The notes under the pieces: model-generated
Told to the model about the DNA's origin: nothing
The model's input: only the letters and a program-made list of their open reading frames with translations
Database searches by the model: none
In this document: piece by piece, positions 28,012 through 38,518 of the stretch
How positions within the stretch are numbered: position 1 is the first letter of the stretch
Layout: each line of letters begins with the position of its first letter
DNA from: an uncultured Flavobacteriaceae bacterium
Lineage (GTDB): Bacteria; Bacteroidota; Bacteroidia; Flavobacteriales; Flavobacteriaceae
Direction: 5' to 3'
DNA length: 64,000 bases
NCBI GenBank assembly: GCA_905181615.1
Contig: CAJIYH010000002.1
Coordinates: forward strand, 372,001 to 436,000
Made by a program: the position numbers and the translations under genes

Positions 28012-28713
28012 ATGGATAGAAGAGAAAGTATTAAGTCGTTATTTATAGGGTCTATCGCTGGAGGTGGATTGCTGCTTGAAAGCTGTGCGCCAAATTCAGA
28101 AGCCATAATTGAAAAAAAAATTTGGGATTATAAATACGGAAGAACTCCAAAAGAAGCAGCTTTTGACGAAAAATTACTTCAAGAAAAATTCTTTGATGAG
28201 TCTGAAATGATATTGATCGTTGTCTTAGCTAATTTAATTTTACCCCCCACAAAGGAAGGAACTATAGAGCAAGCAGGTGTTCCCAAATTCATAGAGTTTA
28301 TGATGAAAGATATTCCTGAATTCCAAACCAAAATACGAGGGGGTCTTATGTGGTTAAATACTCATAGCAGTCAAAATTTCAAAAGACTCTTCATAAATAT
28401 TTCAGAGAATGAACAGAAATATATTCTTGATAAAATTGCTTTTCCTAATCCTGATTTAGATGTACAATTACATGAAGTTCAATTTTTCTCTTTACTAAGA
28501 AATCTAGTAATGACAGGATATTTCACCTCTGAGGTTGGAGTCTCAGAAATAGGATACCAGGGTAACGTACCTAATATTTGGGACGGAGTTCCTGAAGATG
28601 TATTGAAAAGTGTTGGTGTTGCCTATGACCAAGATTGGATAGATAAATGTATAGATCAGGATAAAAGAAATGAACAGGCCGAATGGGATGATCAGGGTAA
28701 TCTTTTAACCTAA
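28012..28713 (+). CDS. Gluconate 2-dehydrogenase subunit 3 family protein, Tat-like signal
   Basis: MDRRESIKSLFIGSIAGGGLLLESCAP; 3 bp after the GMC gene; LANLILPPTKEGTIEQAGVPKFIEFMMKD. Confidence 0.88.
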   Translation: MDRRESIKSLFIGSIAGGGLLLESCAPNSEAIIEKKIWDYKYGRTPKEAAFDEKLLQEKFFDESEMILIVVLANLILPPTKEGTIEQAGVPKFIEFMMKDIPEFQTKIRGGLMWLNTHSSQNFKRLFINISENEQKYILDKIAFPNPDLDVQLHEVQFFSLLRNLVMTGYFTSEVGVSEIGYQGNVPNIWDGVPEDVLKSVGVAYDQDWIDKCIDQDKRNEQAEWDDQGNLLT

Positions 28714-28776
28714 AAAAACATAACCTTGAACTGTATGCTGAATTTATATAGTATAAAAATTTAAATATTCAATTTA

Positions 28777-30267
28777 ATGAAGTCATTTAGTAAAGTATTT
28801 ATCATTCTAGTTTTAATGAATAGTATTGTGTTTTCTCAAAATCAATTATTAGAAGACATTCCATTCATACCTCTTCCTAACCAGATTAATAGTCTAGAAG
28901 GTTACTTATACGCTCGAAATATAGAATTCATAGAAACTAATTCTAATTCTCAACGATTATCTTCAGCAATCAAAATATTCCAATCTGTTTGGGAGAATAA
29001 GATAAATTCATCTCTTTTTGAAGCCTCCTATAATTCCAAGAGAGATAAAGTAATAAAACTAGTAATAGATCTGGATCTTGAAATTCAAGCAGATGCTTAT
29101 CATTTAGAAATTGTGAAGGAAGAAATATTAATTAGAGCTCATACCAGTGAAGGGCTTTACAGAGGATTAACTACATTAACGCAACTGATTTTATTTTCAT
29201 CTTCAAAATCAGATTTAATTTTACCTTATGGGAGTATTTCTGATTCTTCTAAATATAATTACAGAGGATCAATGCTCGATGTTGCTCGACATTTTTTTGA
29301 TGTTAATGATGTTAAGCGGTATATCGATATTATGAGTTTGTATAAATTGAATTTTCTACACCTGCATCTTTCTGATGATCAAGGCTGGAGAATAGAAATT
29401 AAAAAATGGCCAAACCTAACATCAATCGGTGGGCAAAAAGAAGTTGGCGGAACTCCAGGTGGTTTTTTCACTCAAAAACAATACTCAGAGCTTATTGAAT
29501 ATGCGGCAGATAGATATATTACAATTGTTCCTGAAATAGATATTCCAGGACATACAAATGCAGCTCTAGTATCATATCCCGAATTGAATTGTGATGGAAT
29601 AAGCCCGCCTGTTTTTACAGGAATTGATGTTGGATTTAGCACTCTTTGTGCCAATAAAGAGGTAACCTATTTATTTTTAAAAGACGTCATTGAAGAAATA
29701 TCTTTGCTTACACCTGGCCCATATTTTCATGTTGGTGGGGACGAATCCTATGTTACATCTAAAGAAGATTTTATTCAAATTATTGATTCCGTTTTCACCT
29801 ATGTTGAAAAAAATAAAAAAATAGCGATTACATGGGGAAATAATTCTAAAACTGGAAAAATTCTTCAATATTGGAATGATGAAAGTGATTATGATATTAT
29901 TAGTAAAAGTGAGAGTGTAATATATTCTCCTGCAAGCCATGCTTATCTTGACATGAAATATGATAGTTTAAGTGTTTTTGGTTTGTCCTGGGCTGGATAT
30001 TCTTCTGTTAAAAATGCATATAATTGGGATCCCCAAACAGTATCCGAAGAATTAATCAATCTTGAAATCTTAGGAATCGAAGCACCTATTTGGACAGAAA
30101 CTGTATCTACATTTGAAGAGCTATCCTATTTAGTGTTTCCAAGGTTGCTGGGACACGCAGAAGTTGGTTGGACCTCAATGGATAAAAGAATTTGGAAAGA
30201 ATATAAACCACGATTAGATCAACATGTCAAATATTTAAATACCTTGGGAATTAACACTACAAAATAA
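28777..30267 (+). CDS. GH20 beta-N-acetylhexosaminidase
   Basis: RGSMLDVARHFF, LNFLHLHLSDDQGWRIEIKKWPNLTSIGG, ALVSYPELNC, YFHVGGDES catalytic D-E pair. Confidence 0.93.
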   Translation: MKSFSKVFIILVLMNSIVFSQNQLLEDIPFIPLPNQINSLEGYLYARNIEFIETNSNSQRLSSAIKIFQSVWENKINSSLFEASYNSKRDKVIKLVIDLDLEIQADAYHLEIVKEEILIRAHTSEGLYRGLTTLTQLILFSSSKSDLILPYGSISDSSKYNYRGSMLDVARHFFDVNDVKRYIDIMSLYKLNFLHLHLSDDQGWRIEIKKWPNLTSIGGQKEVGGTPGGFFTQKQYSELIEYAADRYITIVPEIDIPGHTNAALVSYPELNCDGISPPVFTGIDVGFSTLCANKEVTYLFLKDVIEEISLLTPGPYFHVGGDESYVTSKEDFIQIIDSVFTYVEKNKKIAITWGNNSKTGKILQYWNDESDYDIISKSESVIYSPASHAYLDMKYDSLSVFGLSWAGYSSVKNAYNWDPQTVSEELINLEILGIEAPIWTETVSTFEELSYLVFPRLLGHAEVGWTSMDKRIWKEYKPRLDQHVKYLNTLGINTTK

Positions 30268-30316
30268 ATCCAATTATTAATCATGTATTTTAGATTTAAG
30301 AATACATAATCTTACT

Positions 30317-31576
30317 ATGAAAAAAATAATTTTAGGTTTAACATTAATCTTTTTTGTTTCCAGCTGTGACCAAACTAATTCAAAAAAAAACCTACCTGAA
30401 AATCAAGGAGTTTCCTCTGAACGTTTAGATAGAATTGATTCCTACCTCAATAAAATGATAAAAGAGAATCAGATTCCAGGAGCAGTAGCTTTAATTAGAA
30501 GGAATGATAAAATTATTTACAATAAAGCATTTGGTTATTCTGATGTAGAAAACGAAATTAAATATTCTACAGATGACATTTTCCGAATAGCTTCTATGAC
30601 TAAGGCTATAACTTCTTTGGCTGTTCTGATGTTATGGGAAGAAGGAAAGTTTAATTTGGATGATCCCATTGAAAAGTATATTCCTGAATTTAAAAACCTC
30701 AAAATTTTAACAGACTTTAATGAAACTGACAGCACCTATTTATCAAAACCTGCTAAGAACAAAATTTCCATAAGACATTTACTAACTCACACTTCAGGGA
30801 TTGGTTATGGAGTTATTGACTCAGATCCTCGTTTTAATGCTTTATACAATAAACATGGAATTGTTGACCTATATACAACTGATTCCATATATATAAAATC
30901 AAATATTCAGAAATTAGCACAACTCCCTTTACATCATGAACCTGGAGAAGGTTTCACTTATGGTGAAAGCTTAGATGTATTAGGTTATTTTATTGAGATT
31001 ATCTCACAAAAGTCTTTGGATGTATTTTTTAGAGAACGAATTTTTGAACCCCTGGAGATGCTGGATACATATTTCTACTTACCAGTGACACATCAGGATA
31101 GATTAGTTCCTGTTCAGACACAGAAAGATGGTTTTTGGACCAAATACCAAGCAGATTTTTATGACACAAATTACCCTATAAAAGGTGCAAAAATGTTTTT
31201 ATCGGGAGGAGCTGGATTGTCAAGTACAACAGCAGATTATTCGAATTTCCTTCAAATGTTTCTCAATCAGGGATCTTACAAGGGAAAACAGATTTTGGGT
31301 AAAAAAACAGTTGAATTAGTTTTTGTTAATCAAAATAGTCATATCCCTGACTCATCTTTTGGACTAGCTTTTGGCTTAGTGTCTGAAAAAGATCAAGCTC
31401 TTGGAGGAAAAGGAAGTGCTGGAACATTATATTGGGCTGGTTATTTCAATACATCTTACTTTGCAGATCCAGAAGAAGAACTAATAGGTATTATATATTT
31501 GCAAACTTATGATTACACATCCTTTTTAATTCCCAATCAATTTAAGGCGTTAGTTTTTCATTCATTAATTAATTAA
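30317..31576 (+). CDS. Beta-lactamase-fold serine hydrolase lipoprotein (copy B)
   Basis: Near-identical to 7517-8776 at constant offset 22800. Confidence 0.9.
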   Translation: MKKIILGLTLIFFVSSCDQTNSKKNLPENQGVSSERLDRIDSYLNKMIKENQIPGAVALIRRNDKIIYNKAFGYSDVENEIKYSTDDIFRIASMTKAITSLAVLMLWEEGKFNLDDPIEKYIPEFKNLKILTDFNETDSTYLSKPAKNKISIRHLLTHTSGIGYGVIDSDPRFNALYNKHGIVDLYTTDSIYIKSNIQKLAQLPLHHEPGEGFTYGESLDVLGYFIEIISQKSLDVFFRERIFEPLEMLDTYFYLPVTHQDRLVPVQTQKDGFWTKYQADFYDTNYPIKGAKMFLSGGAGLSSTTADYSNFLQMFLNQGSYKGKQILGKKTVELVFVNQNSHIPDSSFGLAFGLVSEKDQALGGKGSAGTLYWAGYFNTSYFADPEEELIGIIYLQTYDYTSFLIPNQFKALVFHSLIN

Positions 31577-31801
31577 AAGCTTAAAAGTATCTCTAAGATG
31601 AACTTGAAAAGTAACTTTTGAGTTTTTATAGGTACTTCTAGTTATCAGGAATAATCTCAAATTTCTTATAAATAACTGTTAATGAGATTTAAATATATAT
31701 TAAGTAATAGAGTTAGATGCTATTGGATTTATAAAAAACAATAGCTCATTCTTTTTGTGACAAAAAAAAACTAACTTGGAATCTATATTAATAGACATAT
31801 T

Positions 31802-34800
31802 ATGAAAAAGTTTATTTTAAGTCTGCTCTTAATTGCAGTAATTTCACCGAGTTGGGCTCAGAAAAAAGACAAAAAAGGGCTGCCTCTTGAAGCGAGTAGG
31901 GTAGTGACTATATCTACTAATCAAGGGACTTGGCTTTCTTTGGATGTTCACCCCGATGGGTCAAAAATCATTTTTGATCTTTTAGGAGACTTGTACGAAC
32001 TCCCATTTAATGGAGGAAAAGCTACCCGCCTTACAGAAGGTCTTGCTTTTGACTCGCAGCCAAAATATTCACCAGATGGTAATTCTATTCTATTCTTATC
32101 GGATAGAAGCGGTGGAAACAACGCTTGGATCATTGATAGGGAAAAAGAAGACACACTCCAAGTAACCATAGGGGATACGTCCAAAATGCAAGCCGCCGCT
32201 TGGTCTCCAGATGGAAATTATGTTGCGGTCAGTAAAGGTTCCCGTAACTTTAAATTACACCTCTACCACAGAGAAGGTGGTGGTGGAACACAGTTAATAG
32301 ATAAGCCCGATAACCTCAAAATTTCTGAACCTAAATTTAGTGCAGATGGCAGATATATTTGGTTTTCTCAACGTACAGGAGCATGGCAATATAATGCTCG
32401 CATGCCGCAATATCAATTAGGTACTTACGACCGAGAAGATGGAAAAAGGGAAGTAATGACCTCTCGGTACGGATCAGCATTTACACCAACCTTGTCGCCA
32501 GACGGTAACTGGCTAGTTTATGGAAGTCGATTTAACGACCAAACAGGTCTAGTAAAACGTAACCTTTCAACTCAAGAAGAAAGCTGGTTGGCATATCCTG
32601 TTCAGCGTGATGATCAAGAATCAATAGCTCCTTTAGGAGTTTTACCTGCCATGGCTTTTACACCAGACAGCAAAGAAATAGTAGCTTCATACGGAGGAAA
32701 AATTTATCGAATTCCAATGTCTGGAGGTTCAGCCATAAACATTCCTTTTCAAATAAATGAAACCGTTGCTCTGGGACCACAATTAAAATTCGATTACCCA
32801 ATCGAGGATACCCCAACTTTTGATGTCAATCAGATCAGAGACCCTCAAGTTTCCCCAGATGGAACCGCTATTGTTTTTACTGCTTTGAATAAACTCTATT
32901 GGATGAGTTTTAAGGATAAAAAACCCAAGCGCCTAACTTCTTTTGATTATACTGAAGCCATGCCATCATGGAACCCAAATGGTCGTGAAGTGGTTTTTGT
33001 TACCTGGGATAAGAATCAAAAAGGACATGTATATAAGGTTCGTGTTGATAAAGTTTCAGTACCTGTTAGATTAACTCTTGAACCTGCAGTATATACACAG
33101 CCAGCTTGGAGTTCTTCTAATAAAATAGTGGTATTCAAAGGAGCTGCTCAACAATTTGAAGATTCTGATGGCCCTAATGCTTTTCAGAAAAAATCAAATT
33201 TAGTTTGGTTAAATTCAAGTAAGATCGGGAACTCAACCTTAGTTTTTAAGGCAAGTGGTCTTTCAAATCCTCACTTTGCACAAAACGACGACAGAATTTA
33301 CTTAAACTCAACCGATGGCTTAATATCAATGCGATGGGATGGAACGGATACTAAAAAATACGTTCAGATAGACGGTATAACTGTTTATGGTTCTTCTTAT
33401 GATGAAAATCATTTATTGGCAGATTCACCAACGGCACCTAAAAAAAAGCCAGCAAAAGCAAACACCATTTTACGAGCACCTAAAGGGGACTATGCTTTAG
33501 CACAAATAAATAATGATATATACGTTGTTACAATTCCCTATGTAGGATCTAAAGGGGCTAAAATAAATGTCAAAGATGCTTCCAAAGCAGCTTTTCCTTC
33601 TCGTAAACTCACCAAATTTGGCGGGCAGTTTCCTTCTTGGAACGCCAATGGAGATGTAGTTTATTGGACGCTTGGAAAAACTCTTTTTCGCTATGATATA
33701 GCTGCAGCTGAAATGAATGAAGAAGCCCAAAAGCTAGAAAAACAGGCAAAAGATGAGGAGGAAGAAGTTGGAGAAGAGGAGGCACAAGAAGCTGATGAAG
33801 AAGACGAAGATTCAATTGAAGATTATCAGGCAAAAGAATTGGACTTAATCGTGAAAGCCAATCGAGCAATAGCCAAAGGAACTCTTGTTCTAAAGAATGC
33901 TAATTTAATCACCATGAATGGAGATGAAATCATTCAAAAAGGAACAGTAGTCATTACAAATAATAGAATTACAACAGTTGGAGCTGCAAATGAGGTTGAT
34001 ATTCCTACAGGTGCTAAAGTCATGGACCTTAACGGAAAGTACATTGTTCCTGGATTTGTAGATACTCATGCACACATGTGGCCTTCTTGGGGCTTACATA
34101 AAAGTCACGTCTGGGTATATGCAGCAAACTTAGCTTATGGAGTAACAACTACTCGAGATCCTCAGACCGCGACAACAGATGTATTAACGTATGCAGATAT
34201 GGTTGAAGCAGGAATGATTCCTGGACCACGAATCTATTCTACAGGACCAGGTGTTGGCTATTGGGGTTATAACATCAAAAGTTTAGATCATGCTCGAGAT
34301 GTTCTCACACAATATTCGAAATATTACAATACCAAAACCATAAAAATGTACCTGACAGGTAACCGCAAGCACCGTCAATGGATTATTCAAGCGGCTAAAG
34401 AACAAGAGTTAATGCCAACAACAGAAGGAGGTCTTGACTTTAAGTTGAATGTTACTCAGATTTTAGACGGTTATCCTGGGCACGAACATTCTTTTCCAAT
34501 TTATCCGCTTTATAAAGATTTTATTGATTTTGTAGCTGGATCAAAAACAGCCTATACTCCAACCCTTTTAGTTTCTTACGGGGGTCCTTGGGCGGAAAAT
34601 TATTTCTACGCCACAGAAGATGTACAAGGTGATTTAAAGCTGAATCGTTTTACACCAAAATCTGAATTGGATACTAAGTCTCGCCGTAGAAATGCAGGTT
34701 GGTTCATGGACGAAGAATATGTTTTTGCTGATCATGGTGTTTTTGTAAAAGATCTTGTAGAGGCTGGAGGATTAGCAGGAGTAGGTTCTCACGGACAGCT

Positions 34801-35140
34801 CCAAGGACTCGGATTTCATTGGGAAATGTGGAGCATTCAAGCTGGAGGTATTTCTGAACATGACATGCTTAAAGTTGCTACCGTTATTGGAGCAGAGGCT
34901 TTGGGCCTTTCCAACGACATTGGAAGTATCGAAATAGGGAAGCTTGCTGATTTAGTTATTTTAGATCAAAATCCACTCGAAAATATTCGTAATACTAATT
35001 CTGTAAACCTTGTAGTAAAGAATGGTTTTGTTTATGAAGGCGACAGTTTAAATACCATATATCCAGAACCTAAAACCCAGGATTATCCATGGAAACAGGC
35101 AGCTCCATCAGTTAAATTACCGGGAGTTGATGAAGAATAA
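31802..35140 (+). CDS. Amidohydrolase with N-terminal TolB/PD40-like beta-propeller
   Basis: Repeated SPDGNxI...LSDRSGG motifs; GKYIVPGFVDTHAHMWPSWG metal site; IGSIEIGKLADLVILDQNPLENI. Confidence 0.92.
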   Translation: MKKFILSLLLIAVISPSWAQKKDKKGLPLEASRVVTISTNQGTWLSLDVHPDGSKIIFDLLGDLYELPFNGGKATRLTEGLAFDSQPKYSPDGNSILFLSDRSGGNNAWIIDREKEDTLQVTIGDTSKMQAAAWSPDGNYVAVSKGSRNFKLHLYHREGGGGTQLIDKPDNLKISEPKFSADGRYIWFSQRTGAWQYNARMPQYQLGTYDREDGKREVMTSRYGSAFTPTLSPDGNWLVYGSRFNDQTGLVKRNLSTQEESWLAYPVQRDDQESIAPLGVLPAMAFTPDSKEIVASYGGKIYRIPMSGGSAINIPFQINETVALGPQLKFDYPIEDTPTFDVNQIRDPQVSPDGTAIVFTALNKLYWMSFKDKKPKRLTSFDYTEAMPSWNPNGREVVFVTWDKNQKGHVYKVRVDKVSVPVRLTLEPAVYTQPAWSSSNKIVVFKGAAQQFEDSDGPNAFQKKSNLVWLNSSKIGNSTLVFKASGLSNPHFAQNDDRIYLNSTDGLISMRWDGTDTKKYVQIDGITVYGSSYDENHLLADSPTAPKKKPAKANTILRAPKGDYALAQINNDIYVVTIPYVGSKGAKINVKDASKAAFPSRKLTKFGGQFPSWNANGDVVYWTLGKTLFRYDIAAAEMNEEAQKLEKQAKDEEEEVGEEEAQEADEEDEDSIEDYQAKELDLIVKANRAIAKGTLVLKNANLITMNGDEIIQKGTVVITNNRITTVGAANEVDIPTGAKVMDLNGKYIVPGFVDTHAHMWPSWGLHKSHVWVYAANLAYGVTTTRDPQTATTDVLTYADMVEAGMIPGPRIYSTGPGVGYWGYNIKSLDHARDVLTQYSKYYNTKTIKMYLTGNRKHRQWIIQAAKEQELMPTTEGGLDFKLNVTQILDGYPGHEHSFPIYPLYKDFIDFVAGSKTAYTPTLLVSYGGPWAENYFYATEDVQGDLKLNRFTPKSELDTKSRRRNAGWFMDEEYVFADHGVFVKDLVEAGGLAGVGSHGQLQGLGFHWEMWSIQAGGISEHDMLKVATVIGAEALGLSNDIGSIEIGKLADLVILDQNPLENIRNTNSVNLVVKNGFVYEGDSLNTIYPEPKTQDYPWKQAAPSVKLPGVDEE

Positions 35141-35162
35141 AATTTAAAATTTAATCGATAAT

Positions 35163-35198
35163 AAAAAGCCATTGCAAATTTATTTGTTTTGGCTTTTT
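35163..35198 (+). terminator. Terminator after the amidohydrolase
   Basis: aaaaaGCC...GGCttttt. Confidence 0.65.
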
Positions 35199-35220
35199 CC
35201 TACTTATAATTTTATTTATT

Positions 35221-37209
35221 ATGAAAGCATTATCAAAATCACGTTTTAAGCAAGGTTTAGAATGTCCCAATAAACTCTATTTTTCAAATAATAATAAAGT
35301 TTATCATAACATAAAAAATGAAGATTCATTTTTAGAAGCATTAGCCAGTGGCGGTTTCCAAGTGGAAGAGTATGCTCGTTTACAATACCCTGGTGGAGTT
35401 TTAGTAGATGCGCCATATATTAATAACACGTATCAAGATTTAGCAGATCAAACTACTGAATTATTAAAGCAAGAAAATATAGTTATCTATGAAGCTGCTT
35501 TTTATGTTGATCATTTATTTATTAGAACAGATGTTCTAGTAAAAAAAGGTAACAACATTCAGGTTATTGAAGTAAAAGCAAAATCGATTGATCCAACCAA
35601 AGATTATAATTTTGTAGCTAAAAAAGGAAAACTAGTTAGCGACTGGAAACCCTACCTTTTTGATTTGGCTTTTCAAGCTTATGTAACACAACGTTGTTTA
35701 CCTGATTTTAATATTATCCCTTATTTATGCCTTGTAGACAAAACAAAATCTGCATCTGTAGATGGATTAAATCAATTGTTTAGAGTAAAAAAAGACCCTA
35801 ATAATCGAACCGATGTAACTGTTTTAGTAGATGATATAAGTCAGTTGGGTGATAATTTATTGCATTTAGAAAATTTATCTGAAGTAGTAAATAAAATTCA
35901 TGACGGCTCCTATTCCTATTATGATAATTTAAATTTTCATGAAGCCATAAAGTTATTGTCAGACGTTAGAATTAATGACCTCTACCCCAATTGGCCGACA
36001 CAATTTTCGGCTTGTAAAAAATGTGAATTTAAAAAAGATGATAGTCAAAAGGGTAAATTGGGAAAATCTGGATTTGATCATTGTTTTAAAACTCAACACC
36101 AATGGACTCCAGATGATTTTAAAAAGCCCAACATCTTTAACATTTGGAATCTAAAAGATCCAAAACTAATGGAACGAGGTATTTTATTTAAAGAACAATT
36201 AACGTTAGAGGATATAAAATATAAAGAAGAAGCAGGTTTTCTTTCTTCAAAAGAACGACAGTGGTTACAGATAGAGAAAGAACGAGATGATGATTTTTCG
36301 GAATATATCGATAAAGAAGGTTTAAGAAGTGAAATGGATACTTGGGTATATCCACTACATTTTATTGATTTTGAAACATCCACAGTGCCGCTGCCATTTC
36401 ATGCTGGGCGAAAGCCTTATGAACAAATAGCATTTCAATTTTCTCATCACATTTACTATGAAGATGGCCGAACTGAACATGCCAATGAATTCATCAATAC
36501 CAACCCAGGAGAATTTCCAAATTTCAAATTTATTGAGCATTTAAAGGAATCCTTATCCAATGATGAAGGCACTATTTTTAAATTTGCCACCCATGAAAAC
36601 ACCATACTTAATGCCGTTCGAGATCAATTGAAAGCGAGTGACTATCCCAACAAAGGAACACTAGTTTCGTTTATAGAGTCTATAAGTCATCCTAGAAAAA
36701 AGCATAACGATCCGTGGGTAGTTCCTTTAAGGCAAACTGGAACCGGAACAAGAGATATGGTTGACCTCTGTAAAGTGGTTGTCAAGTATTATTATAACCC
36801 CCACACCTTTGGTTCAAACTCCATCAAAAAAGTACTACCTGCAGTATTAAAATCAAGTATGTTTGTTCAAGAAAAATACAGTCAACCCATTGGTAAGATT
36901 AGAGTTACAAGTAAAAACCTTTCTCCAGACCATGTTTGGTTGAAAACGGAAAATGATGAAATTATCAGCCCCTATAAAATGTTGCCTAAAGTATTCAAAA
37001 ATATAACTCAAGATGAAATTGAAAATATATTGTCTGAGATAGATAATATTGATGATGGTGGGGCTGCTTTAACAGCTTATGGAAAAATTCAATACACAGA
37101 TATGTCTGAGAGGGAAAGACAAGAAATTTCCGAAGCCCTTAAACGCTATTGTGAACTAGATACTTTAGCAATGGTGATGATTTATGAACACATAAAATCA
37201 ATAGTTTAA
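35221..37209 (+). CDS. DUF2779-type protein: Cas4/RecB-like PD-(D/E)XK nuclease with Cys cluster plus RNase-H-like exonuclease
   Basis: FKQGLECPNKLYF, RTDVLVKKGNNIQVIEVKAKS (D...ExK), CKKCEFKKDDSQKGKLGKSGFDHC, HFIDFETSTVPLPFHAGRKPYEQIAFQFS. Confidence 0.82.
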   Translation: MKALSKSRFKQGLECPNKLYFSNNNKVYHNIKNEDSFLEALASGGFQVEEYARLQYPGGVLVDAPYINNTYQDLADQTTELLKQENIVIYEAAFYVDHLFIRTDVLVKKGNNIQVIEVKAKSIDPTKDYNFVAKKGKLVSDWKPYLFDLAFQAYVTQRCLPDFNIIPYLCLVDKTKSASVDGLNQLFRVKKDPNNRTDVTVLVDDISQLGDNLLHLENLSEVVNKIHDGSYSYYDNLNFHEAIKLLSDVRINDLYPNWPTQFSACKKCEFKKDDSQKGKLGKSGFDHCFKTQHQWTPDDFKKPNIFNIWNLKDPKLMERGILFKEQLTLEDIKYKEEAGFLSSKERQWLQIEKERDDDFSEYIDKEGLRSEMDTWVYPLHFIDFETSTVPLPFHAGRKPYEQIAFQFSHHIYYEDGRTEHANEFINTNPGEFPNFKFIEHLKESLSNDEGTIFKFATHENTILNAVRDQLKASDYPNKGTLVSFIESISHPRKKHNDPWVVPLRQTGTGTRDMVDLCKVVVKYYYNPHTFGSNSIKKVLPAVLKSSMFVQEKYSQPIGKIRVTSKNLSPDHVWLKTENDEIISPYKMLPKVFKNITQDEIENILSEIDNIDDGGAALTAYGKIQYTDMSERERQEISEALKRYCELDTLAMVMIYEHIKSIV

Positions 37210-37261
37210 TGTTACCAAAAAAATTAGATCTTATATGTAATACCTTTGAGAGAACTTGTAA

Positions 37262-38518
37262 TTATACTTGCTCTAAATCTTTCTCATAATTATTTGCTGA
37301 TTTCCAATAAAATAATATTGCTAAAAACAAAGAAAGTAAATTCAAAGTCAATGCATAACGTAAACTAAAATTCCCAAAATTTGGTTCGAGAAAATCACTT
37401 AGCATTCCAGCAGATAGGGGTCCAAGTGCTAATCCAATTCCATTCATAAATAAAAGGATTATCGCGGTAGCAAACGCTCTCATTTTGACATTTGCCAAAG
37501 TTTGACCCACTGCATATACTGGTCCGGTGAAAGCAGCATTGAACATTGCATAGGGAAATATAGCAGCTAAGGCTATTTTTGAACTACCTGTAAACAAGAT
37601 TATAATGGCAGGAAATAGAGAGAAAATACAGCTAAGGATGGGTACGTAAAGATACCATTTTTTGTTTTTTGCTCCTTTTATATCAGCCAATCGCCCCCCA
37701 ATCAAAGCACCAATCAAGCCACCAATTCCTATTGAAAAACCCAAATTTATACTTACAGTTATCAGGTCAACTCCATGAACTCTTTGAATGAATGAAGGTA
37801 AAAAATTATTGAGGCTATAAGAAGAAAAAGTAGTAAAGCCAGCACCCAAACATAAATAAAGAAATGATTTTTTAGCAAATAAACTTCCTATAACTTCTTT
37901 AAAAGTAGAGTCTTTTATATCATCAACATGACCATCAATTTGACCTCGAATAGGTTCTTTTATGATAAAGTATAGTATAATAGAAAGTAAAATACCAGGT
38001 ATTCCGAGTGCGTAAAATGCAATTCTCCATCCATATTCAGAAGCGATTGATCCAGCAACAATGAACCCTAATAAAATCCCGATTGGTACTCCCATGCTGT
38101 ATATAGAGAAAGCTGTTCCTCGTTGTTCTTTGGGAAAATAATCTGAAATAATTGAATGAGAAGGTGGCATTCCACCTGCCTCACCTGCACTTACTCCAAT
38201 CCGAGTCAACAACAATTGAAAAAAGTTTAGAGCACGACCGGATATAACGGTCATGAGCGACCAAAATCCAAGACTAAATACTAGGATGTTTTTTCGATTA
38301 TATTTATCAGCAAGTTTAGCTATTGGAATGCCAAGTGTTGTATATAAGAGTGCAAATCCCAGTCCGGTTAACAACCCCAATTGAGTATCACTTAATTTCA
38401 AGTCTTCTTTAATACTCTCTTGCAGAATAACAAGAATTTGTCTATCAGCAAAATTGAATACATATACAACGGTTAACATAGTTAAGATAAACCATTTGTA
38501 ATTCCCTTTGTTATTCAC
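37262..38518 (-). CDS. MFS transporter
   Basis: NFADRQILVILQESIKEDLKLSDTQLGLLTGLGFALLYTTLGIPIAKLADKYNRKNIL; about 12 TM segments. Confidence 0.9.
   Translation of the reverse strand: MNNKGNYKWFILTMLTVVYVFNFADRQILVILQESIKEDLKLSDTQLGLLTGLGFALLYTTLGIPIAKLADKYNRKNILVFSLGFWSLMTVISGRALNFFQLLLTRIGVSAGEAGGMPPSHSIISDYFPKEQRGTAFSIYSMGVPIGILLGFIVAGSIASEYGWRIAFYALGIPGILLSIILYFIIKEPIRGQIDGHVDDIKDSTFKEVIGSLFAKKSFLYLCLGAGFTTFSSYSLNNFLPSFIQRVHGVDLITVSINLGFSIGIGGLIGALIGGRLADIKGAKNKKWYLYVPILSCIFSLFPAIIILFTGSSKIALAAIFPYAMFNAAFTGPVYAVGQTLANVKMRAFATAIILLFMNGIGLALGPLSAGMLSDFLEPNFGNFSLRYALTLNLLSLFLAILFYWKSANNYEKDLEQV

Noticed and set aside
33497-33869. Minus ORFs within the amidohydrolase (77 and 86 aa)
   Set aside because: Mirror the low-complexity Glu/Asp-rich linker (EEEVGEEEAQEADEEDEDS); artefactual.
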